The notes under the pieces: generated by a model | Databases searched by the model: none | The model's input: the letters and a program-made list of their open reading frames with translations, nothing else | What the model was told of the DNA's origin: nothing | Origin: Hymenopellis radicata | Taxonomy: Eukaryota; Basidiomycota; Agaricomycetes; Agaricales; Physalacriaceae | DNA: 15,952 nucleotides | NCBI GenBank assembly: GCA_015501595.1 | Contig: JADNRX010001027.1 | Span: forward strand, 1 to 15,952 | Reading direction: 5' to 3' | Part shown: piece after piece, positions 9,120 through 15,952 of the stretch | Layout of the letters: the number at the start of each line of letters is the position of its first letter | How positions within the stretch are numbered: the stretch's first letter is position 1 | Program-made: the position numbers and the translations under genes

Positions 9120-10653
9120 TCATTCGCCGCCTTTGCGGTTAGGACCGATTGCCCCTTCCGGAATCGGATTCATGCTTCTGAACTCGTCGTTGACGTTCTG
9201 CAGGGGTTAGTTCTGCCTTACAATCCCTGCTGGAGCACGAACCTTCATTGTTACCCATTCCACGCCTTCGTGCGTGTTGATCCATTCAATAAGTCTACAA
9301 GTAGTAAGTTACATAAACGCTAAACAATGAGCACATGGCATACTCTTCGAGTATGAGGAGCATGTGGGGCCGCCCAGAGACGTCGGGATGAATTGTTAAA
9401 GGGCTGATTTCGGAGTTAGTCGTGACTATTGCAGAGCAACGAAGTACAACACATACAAAACGAACCAATCGTACTCCCGATAGAAATACTCGAAGTGCTA
9501 GAGTACTAGTGTTCAGCTTTCACGCGCACTCCGAGTCATTCGCGATAAAACGCGTGCCTTCTTCCACAGTTTCAACGTGACGTCCGCATCTACGAACCCG
9601 TGCGATGCGTGAGAGCTCTTGATGAACATGTGTGGAGGGAGATCGTCCAAATCTGCGGACCTTAATCAACACGATAAGCATCGTACGCGAAAAAGCTGGG
9701 TACACCAATTGCCAGGTATCTGGACCATGGCGGTTGGATTACCCCGCTCGAGCGGCTTCATCCACTCGAACGCAGACTCAGCGGAGTAGTTGATGTTGGT
9801 CCATGTGTCCTCGTCACGAGAGAAGAATGGAAGACAATCGTGCGCCTGAGAGGGAAATAAACAAGACATCTCAGCGACACACCGGCCGTGTGAGAACCGT
9901 CCACGGTACCTGGGAGGAATGGTCGTATTGTATGCCTTTATCGAGGAGAAGCTGTACACCCTCCCTAGTGCCTAGTTCAGCTGGTGTATGATAGGTCTTG
10001 AAATACCCACTTCGAGGACTCCCACCATGGAGCTACTGAACCCACGGGAGGCTTTCCACAGAAATCTGTGAGAAGCTGCTAGGCTTAGTATAGTCATGGG
10101 GGAAGTTGAGAAAGAAGGACTTTATAGGTATGGTCAAGGACTTCTCTCTGTTGCTTGAATGTCATCGCCTTTGGATTCTCGTGCGTGTAGCCTGTACGAC
10201 TATTCGATTAACCAGTGAGGATGAAAGATTGACACGTACCGTGAAGACCTATTTCGTGGCCTGCGTCACGCACGGCGGCCATTTCCTTTGGAAAGGTCTC
10301 TAGCGAGTGCCCCGGTATGAACCAAGTCGTCTAGAATTGGATGAGATCGCGAATAAACACCGCCTACTATGCCGCACCTTCATATTATACTTCGCGAATA
10401 CCTTCAACAGCCGCGGCACACCCACTTCTCCGGCGAACATCCCGCGCGTGATATCATTGGGAGAATCCTCGCCGCCGTCTGTTTCCACGGAGTGACCATG
10501 AAAGGCAGGACATAGCACGTTGGATAGCACACACATGAGCCCAACCCTACAAGAAGCGTCAGCAAGGGTTTCAATCTGAAAAGATCGAGAAGGCTTACAG
10601 CCAGACACGGCGTCAACATCGACACCAATAGAACATAGAGCGCGCTTGGCCAT
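9120..10653 (-). CDS. Polysaccharide deacetylase, NodB/CE4 fold, PgdA-like
   Basis: A metal-dependent deacetylase-fold protein resembling the bacterial peptidoglycan-deacetylase/cyclic-imidase branch (HpPgdA type); its substrate in a fungus is unknown. Seen in order: [18 protein letters not shown] (metal-ligand Asp), [51 protein letters not shown] and [14 protein letters not shown] (the His-x3-His metal pair). Then come [63 protein letters not shown] and [14 protein letters not shown]. About 300 residues, normal for this branch, with no signal peptide, so probably intracellular. About ten introns, with a 12-nt second exon (10546-10535). Exons 1-5 and the last two join in clean phase. Around 10075-10130 and 9500-9560 the splicing is unclear or a base is missing. 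The start at 10653 matches the family. Confidence 0.9.
9339..9355. repeat. Perfect 7-bp inverted repeat across a splice donor
   Basis: CATACTC, a TTC loop, then GAGTATG forms a perfect stem. On the minus strand it spans the exon end (LILEE) and the GTATGC donor of a late intron of the deacetylase gene. Confidence 0.5.
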
Positions 10654-11007
10654 ACAGAGCGGGGGATACGGATGGATAAGAGTCTAGAGGTGTGCCGAAA
10701 GCTTTGGATATATCAGCGGACAGAAACGGACTTCCGACGAGATAACCACACGAAACCAATACCACCGACGCGACTTCCGCGAGCCGGCGCGAGGAAAAAG
10801 CGAGAAGTCTTATCTGCCCGGGAACTCATGTGAGTTACTCGTAGTAGACTGCGATAAGTCTGTGAATATAGTCTGTCATGAGAAGCAGCAATACCACTGC
10901 ATGTCATGGTGTGTGACGGAAATCGAGAGCCTGTGAGATCAGCTTTCCAGTCCGAGGAGGCATTAGTATGCGACGCGACTTGGCAAGGTTGTCATTGCGG
11001 AAGAAGG
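10654..11007. other. Gap between SYS1 and the deacetylase gene
   Basis: This stretch holds the 3' end of SYS1 and the promoter of the deacetylase, both on the minus strand. Short open frames on either strand show no family resemblance, and no clear TATA box was seen. Confidence 0.4.
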
Positions 11008-11820
11008 CTACGACAATCTGCCCATTTCCATTCTCTCCTCGTCGTCGTCGGCGTCATTCCCCCATCCATCATCGTCCTCCTCCTCTGGTGGCTCCGTGGA
11101 GACAACGGATAAGCCTTCCTGCATCTCCCTTCGAACACACAGCTGTTCTGCCATTACCACTGTCGCGAGTGCTCCGACACCTACGACGAGCCAGAAGAAT
11201 AATGATGTAGGTATGGAGGCTGAATAGTAGGTGGTGAGGACCAGGTGGATGAAGACTAATGACAGAGCAAAGTCGAGGACCATTCGTGGACGGCGGACTA
11301 TCGTGTAGATGTAATATATACTGTAAAGCGGTCAACAAGCTGCCAGAGACCAGGAGTAGAACGTACTCTGATGCACAGGCGACCATCCAACAGAACGCAA
11401 TAATCCACCCTCTGACTTGGTCTACGCCTATCATTGCGCCTTCTCTATCTGTGCCAACTTTCATGCCTCCGCTCCAGACCCATGAATACTGATCCACCTG
11501 TCGCCTATCCCACGGATAGTCGACCGCCCTGCCATTTCTCGCCAGTCCATCACCATACCTGAAATTCCGGGTAAGACGCTGATAGAAAAGACGCGAGATA
11601 CGCGTACCAACATTGGCTGCGCCACCTTCATAATTCAAGGATGAAGGCTCGGCAAATATAGCAAGCAGTGGTGGAACGAGCAAGGAGAGAGTAAGATAAT
11701 GTAATGTTTGTAGTGATATTATCTGCAAGGATCGGTCATTAATAAAGACACGGTAGACAACCGCGTACTCACTTGAGAAATGAGTAATATTGGATCCCAA
11801 TTCGTGTTTGTCTGTGACAT
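11008..11820 (-). CDS. SYS1: SYS1, integral Golgi membrane protein
   Basis: Sys1 is a four-helix trans-Golgi protein that recruits the small GTPase Arl3/ARFRP1 for tethering and vesicle traffic. Four exons (11820-11773, 11722-11608, 11558-11367, 11320-11008) with introns of 46-50 nt. Seen: NWDPILLISQ and IISLQTLHYLTLSLLVPPLL (helix 1), SLNYEGGAANVG, MDWREMAGRSTIRG, GWIIAFCWMVACASDIYYIY (helix 2), RRPRMVLDFALSLVFIHLVL (helix 3), TTYYSASIPTSLFFWLV (the conserved loop and helix 4 start) and AEQLCVRREMQEGL. A fungal acidic tail rich in Glu and Asp follows, ending GRLS. Exon lengths sum to 668 bases, one short of a whole frame. This agrees with a one-base loss near 11500-11530, between the MDWREMAGR block and YSWVWSGGMKVGTD. 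Expected length is about 222 residues. Confidence 0.92.
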
Positions 11821-11984
11821 TATGGTAGAATTTCGTTCCAATTATCGTTAGAACAGAGCGAATATAGCATCCAGCAGTGGTGGCAAGCGTTAACTTGCAA
11901 CATGCCTGCCGCCACGTGCGATGTGCTTGTCCTAGACGCTGCAGCCAAACTCAATGCACAGCACCGATCCTCCTGCCACCCACC
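11821..11984. promoter_or_regulatory. Short shared promoter between SYS1 and the hydrolase-like gene
   Basis: These 164 bases separate two divergent start codons, so the two genes must share or interleave their promoters. The sequence is AT-rich near SYS1 and GC-richer near the plus-strand ATG. No TATA box is obvious, as is usual for divergent housekeeping promoters. Confidence 0.6.
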
Positions 11985-12874
11985 ATGTCAACTTCAGATA
12001 TCCACATCCAAGAACACCAGGAGGACCGCCCGCGGGTAAAGACCGTACCACAATCCTCCAAAATATCTGTACCATTCTCGTACAAAGCTAGTGACGATGG
12101 CACCGATGAAAACCTTCTAATTCTCCTCCACGGTTTGGGTAAGAGTTTGTAGCGCGTTTGTAGCATGATTACCGACATATACAAACGCAGGGGATTCGCA
12201 TGTACCCTTTTTCAAACTAGGATGCTCCCTCAAGCTACCACAAACCGCTGTTCTTGCGTTAAGAGCCCCAGAGCAGTAGGTTGCGATGATTTTCTCCGTC
12301 TTTATTCTTGTTTACATTGTCATACAGAATTCCGTACCTCTACGAACAAGCGTTCCAGTGGTACGAATCGTTCGATCCATTAGGAGAACTCATCCAGCAT
12401 CCCAACCCCACTCCGGCTTTGGATCTACTTTCCAAAATCACGGATCATCTCGTCAATGACTGTAACTGGCCGCCTGGTCGAATTCATTTCTTTGGCTTTG
12501 CGCAAGGGGCAGCGTCGCCGCGGAATTTGGGATCCGTTGGTTCAAGTCTCATGTAGGCTCCGACTTTGGCTCAATATCATCCATCGCGGGCCTCTGCTTT
12601 CTTATCCACTCTGGAGAAACTCAGTTCTACACCTGTTCTTCTCGTACATCGAAAACCTCCAGCCGAGCCCTCTATACCCAAGGCTGCAGTATCTGCCTTG
12701 AAAAAGGCGTACCAGCGCGTGCAGGACAAGCTATTGGAAGGAAAGAAATCAGGCATGCCGTCATCTAGAGAGGAATGGGAGCCCATTATGCGCTTCTGGA
12801 GCGAAAACCTGGGGAAGAGACAAATGTCAGGGCTTTATGAGGTGCTGAGCGGTGCGGCACCTGTTCCCACGTAG
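11985..12874 (+). CDS. Alpha/beta-hydrolase-fold protein of the acyl-thioesterase/carboxylesterase type, triad apparently lost
   Basis: Three exons (11985-12138, 12191-12275, 12328-12874) with two 52-nt introns. Seen: VPQSSKISVPFSYKASDDGT, ENLLILLHGLG joined to DSHVPFFKLG, LPQTAVLALRAPEQIPYLYE, QAFQWYESFDPL and NWPPGRIHFFGFAQG. After frame correction come SVAAEFGIRWFKSHVG, GPLLSYP and STPVLLVHRKPPAEPSIP. The tail is EEWEPIMRFWSENLGKRQMS then GLYEVLSG. The HGLG oxyanion region and overall order match acyl-protein thioesterase relatives. However, the nucleophile motif reads G-F-A-Q-G, and the usual Asp after 'HG' and the final His are not evident. Three one-base losses sit in homopolymers: G run 12506-12509, CC at 12591-12592 and CC at 12606-12607. 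Corrected length is about 262 residues. No signal peptide, so cytosolic. The start at 11985 (CACCATG) gives the expected N-terminus. Confidence 0.85.
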
Positions 12875-13134
12875 ATCGAAGTGTGGCGTGATATTGTGCG
12901 ACTCTCCAACTGTTCCACTATGGCAAGCGCTCAATTGAGGTTCCTTATTTGAAGCACTTATGATGCCAGGCTGACTTCTTCGTGCTCCTTATTTCTTATG
13001 CGACTGGGCGATCGACGTCTTTCGGGAAAACTGCGCAACTGCGTCTTCGCAGCGATCGGCGCCTCTGTTCAAGCCCACCTAAATTGAGATTATCATTCCT
13101 TGAAACTCTACCATTACTGTGACACCATCTCAAC
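12875..13134. promoter_or_regulatory. Gap and presumed promoter of the eight-cysteine secreted protein
   Basis: 260 bases between two plus-strand genes. No coding signal and no clear TATA box. The start codon at 13135 has a CAACATG context, the same as the other secreted-protein gene. Confidence 0.35.
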
Positions 13135-13732
13135 ATGCTGACAGCCTTCAGCCTCGTCTGCTTTCTGTTCCAGATCGCGCTGTTTGCGAGCAAAGGTGTG
13201 TCGATCACGAATATTGATAACCAAGTTGATACTTAAGCCGCGAACCATTAGCGTCCGCCCACTCTTTAAACTCAGCCTCGCGATCCCTAGCGGATCGCTT
13301 TACCTCCCTCGACGTTCGTTCAGACTCTGCAATCAACATCTCCTACGTCCCCTCGGATTGCACATCCGACTGCTCGGGTCTTGTAAACATTGTCGTACGC
13401 CTCACCATTTCACTAGCTTATCTGGCAGAAACCGACGGTTCGTCTCATACAGGCTTGCGGCGACACAGCGACCTCCTGCATGTGTTCAACAAGCTACAAC
13501 GCCACAGTACTGCATGCATGAACTGCGTAAAGGATGCCGCCTCGAGCACCGATGAGGTTTCACTTTCCACGACTCTGCAAGACAGTGAGTGGCCTACGCT
13601 GATATAGCCATCTGTCTCTGATTGAACGCTTCAGTGTACGAGACGTGCGAAGCGGAAGCTGTTATCGCAAGTGGGAATTCATCGCGACTCCGAAACGAGA
13701 TTCCTGGGATCCTCCGGCGGTCGTTATCATGA
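13135..13732 (+). CDS. Small secreted eight-cysteine protein, CFEM-like
   Basis: Four exons (13135-13195, 13252-13394, 13453-13584, 13635-13732) with introns of 50-58 nt. The protein starts MLTAFSLVCFLFQIALFASK, a signal peptide, then SAHSLNSASRSLADRF, INISYVPSDCTSDCSGL, ACGDTATSCMCSTSYNATVL, CMNCVKDAASSTDEV and MYETCEAEAV. The order C-x3-C, C-GD-x4-C-x-C, C-x2-C, C gives eight cysteines and an Asp placed as in CFEM domains, which can bind haem. The later spacing (C-x2-C and a long gap before the last Cys) departs from the CFEM consensus. One base is missing near 13511-13518. The reading stops at 13732. One more shift near 13675 would run to 13761 and add a hydrophobic end, AVVIMTAMALLLNL, like a GPI-anchor signal. 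Confidence 0.75.
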
Positions 13733-13761
13733 CAGCCATGGCCCTTCTGCTGAACCTCTGA

Positions 13762-13857
13762 AAGAATTAGAATTCGAGAATCATTTGACAGTCATTCATC
13801 ACTATCGTTCGTTACAACGTTCCAATCACTAGCTCGTTCGTTACCCACCGTCCTTCA
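13762..13857. repeat. Convergent gap with a direct repeat of TCGTTCGTTAC
   Basis: The 11-mer occurs at 13805-13815 and 13834-13844 between the 3' ends of two convergent genes. No coding sequence is seen. The 3' UTRs of the two genes probably overlap here. Confidence 0.5.
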
Positions 13858-15952
13858 TCACAAAACGTATCTGAAATCCCTGTTCTGAATGTCCGTCAAA
13901 TCCAGGTATTCCTACACAAGACCATCAGTTGGCGTCACACGGGTGGGAGGTTCTTACCTTGTCAAGCCGAACCTTCTTCGTGACGCCGTCTTTCGTCACG
14001 TCAATATAAACCTCATCGTAGGTCGTGTCGCGCTCCTCCCTATCGCGGCGCTTATTCTCGAAGAACAGATAGATCCGAATCGTCAGCATCAGAATTATGC
14101 GGCAGACAATGCAGACGCCTATGACGGCCCAGGGGACGTGGTTCCTACATACTGCGCTTAGCCTAAACCAACAGCAGCTCAAGAGGCGACCCACCGGGGC
14201 TTGTACTGTTCTCGCCACATGAAAGGACCGACAGCATTACCGACGCAGTACGCCGACAACATGATGGTGTTGACCGTGATCCGTTTGGTATGGCCAGCCG
14301 TGACGCTCGAGATCCAAGACAAAGAGATGACTTGTGTGAAGTTCAAAACCTAGCTGCGTCCATGGAGGAACTTACCGAACGCAGTGGTCCCAACACCACT
14401 GATGAACAAGGAAATAGGAGCCCGACCTTGTTGTCCCAAGGTAAGAAGTTGATCAGAAACACCGCGAGTAAGTTGGGCGTCATCCAAGCCGCAGCTACAT
14501 AGCCGCGACTGTTCGGAATACGAGAGGCGACTGCCGTGCCTGTCCATATAGTAATGATTTCCACGATACCGTCGACGCAGCCTAGCAAGGTCGTTTGCAG
14601 TTGGTTGAATCCGAAGGACAGAATGATGATCTGTCTCTGGTTGGATAAGGAGTTGGGGATGTTCGTGAGCACAGAAAAGAGAGCAAATAACCAAATCTTT
14701 GGATCGGTGAAAGCTCTATCATCCTGCGCCGGCGGAAATCATATCTTGAAAATACGGTCTGGTGATTAACAACGTACTGTTCACGCTTAAAATGTTTGTT
14801 CTCGACACCGGTTTGGTTTTCCTACGTAGTTTTTCAGCACGGGCTCCGTATCACAGCCAAGTAGGCATACCTTGATGCGCTGGACAGCCTGAGCGCGTTC
14901 TTCTTGAGTCAAGAACCATGCCGTCGTGGGAGAGTCCGGGAAAAGGAACCTGTATCGCAGTTGAACACGCGAGATGACGTGTATACAGCCGTAACACCAA
15001 CCAAAACGCGATAGCCGTGACCACCGTAATCGCACCCATGATGATAAACAGCCTGTCATTCACTGATTCAGCCAACACAGAGACATCATGTTTCGAGAAC
15101 AACTGACCACTGCCAGGCTGCAAGTTCAACAGCCTTCATATGCAATGTACCGAAGCTGATGAAGCCGGAAATGATCTGTGCTGTTGTTGGAAGCCTGCTG
15201 TAAACGATGGCTCTTTTGCGGAGTGTGCGTCGTACCCGTTCCATTCATCAGAACTACATCAGCGTCAAATACGCTGACCGCGACGCATAGGACAACACTT
15301 ACACCAGTACCCGACTCGTAAGGTCTGCTCCGACCGAGTGTAGAACATCGAGCTGACGATCATGAAGCCCGAAGTAATGGATCCCTCGCACATGCCAAGA
15401 ATCAGACGGACTATCATGAGTCCAGCAAAGTTCTTGCAGGCGGCATGGCAGCACAGAGCAACCGCCCAAACGAAGATGTTTATGCTGGACATAATTGATA
15501 TGAGTCGGATAATTGAGGACCCAGTAGAAAGGGTTACCTCAGCCATTTCCCGACAGGGAAGCGCTGCAGAGCTAGATTCTGGGGAAACTCGAAGACCAGG
15601 TAACTCAGATAGAAGACCGTTCCGAGCCTAGTGCAAGAACACATCAGTCTTCACTCGCCGCCGATGTCTGTTACGTGCCAGTTGTATCTGGGAAGAAGGT
15701 CGGCGCAAGTGCAGAACAACGACAGAACGCTACTCACTCGTCCGTCGAAAGGTGAGTATCCTCTCTGAGAATGGTGCACGGTCAGTCATCTGTGATGCCT
15801 ATAAAAAGAACAAATGTACCGGAGATTGAGCGCTGCAGCATTTCCCAGAGGTAGCCTTGTCCATGTATTGAATTCTAGTGGAGAAGTATTGGATAAACCG
15901 AGTGAATGGACGGCTCCACGCACGCGTAAAGCACTGTGGGTTTGAGAATGAG
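13858..15952 (-). CDS. MFS transporter, anion:cation symporter family (Dal5/allantoate permease type), 5' end beyond the window
   Basis: A plasma-membrane importer of the Dal5-like family, whose members carry allantoate, nicotinate, biotin or similar organic anions; the substrate cannot be read. Seen in order: CFTRA joined to IQYMDKAT and LGNAAALNLR (helix 1), DTHLSTDEYNW, LGTVFYLSYLVFEFPQNLAL, RFPVGKWLR, INIFVWAVALCCHAACKNF, LMIVRLILGMCEGSITSGF and YTRSEQTLRVGYW. Then come QIISGFISFGTLH, FPDSPTTAWFLTQEERAQAV, NIPNSLSNQRQIIILSFGFN, GYVAAAWMTPNLLAVFLINF, SWISSVTAGHTKRITVNTIM, LSAYCVGNAVGPFMW and HVPWAVIGVCIVC. The cytosolic tail ends EYLDLTDIQNRDFRYVL, typical of the family. Many 45-60 nt introns, one 18-nt exon (15253-15236) and likely one-base shifts near 14415, 14935 and 15870. 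Its first exon(s) lie right of 15952. Confidence 0.92.

Noticed and set aside
11069..11800. A single 243-residue open frame across SYS1
   Set aside because: It reads through three introns and changes out of the conserved SYS1 frame in the last part (RRRCRSTRDSGNG). The spliced model fits the family far better.
1..15952. tRNA, rRNA, CRISPR arrays, transposons or viral insertions
   Set aside because: No cloverleaf, conserved rRNA core, spaced repeats, terminal repeats, transposase or reverse-transcriptase motifs were seen on either strand.

Overview
The window looks like nuclear DNA of a filamentous basidiomycete (Agaricomycetes type). Genes are packed a few hundred bases apart on both strands. 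They are cut by many introns of about 45-60 nt, mostly GT-AG, and the proteins read most like mushroom-forming fungi (aryl-alcohol/BBE-type FAD oxidases, a DUF6534-type membrane protein, small secreted proteins, an allantoate-permease-type transporter). There is no rRNA, tRNA, CRISPR array or recognisable transposon. These assignments come from reading the sequence and from knowledge of the families; no search was run.

Layout, left to right: (1) 1-2839, minus: the XPF/Rad1 repair endonuclease, cut off by the left edge inside its nuclease domain. (2) 2984-5763, minus: a secreted berberine-bridge-type FAD oxidoreductase. (3) about 6239-7217, plus: a broken DUF6534-like membrane protein, followed by about 0.9 kb without a convincing gene. 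(4) 8280-8937, plus: a small secreted protein with a good TATA box, two introns and an intact frame. (5) 9120-10653, minus: a NodB-fold polysaccharide deacetylase resembling bacterial PgdA. (6) 11008-11820, minus: the Golgi protein SYS1, head to head with (7) 11985-12874, plus: an alpha/beta-hydrolase-fold protein that seems to have lost its catalytic triad. (8) 13135-13732, plus: a secreted eight-cysteine CFEM-like protein. (9) 13858 to the right edge, minus: a Dal5-type MFS transporter lacking its N-terminus.

The gene set is mixed: housekeeping genes (XPF, SYS1) sit beside secreted and transport genes, and I see no operon-like or biosynthetic cluster logic. The most pervasive oddity is one-base frameshifts, many in short homopolymers, in nearly every conserved gene. 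Because unrelated and probably essential genes are hit alike, an unpolished long-read assembly is a better explanation than mass pseudogenisation. Coordinates of exons were read by eye from splice motifs plus family conservation.

I do not find a convincing new multi-gene system. The best leads are the triad-less hydrolase sharing a short promoter with SYS1, very small exons (12, 14 and 18 nt) that carry conserved motifs, unusual splice donors (GC-AG and two GTCCG), and a palindrome plus repeated 11-mer in the gap between two divergent genes.
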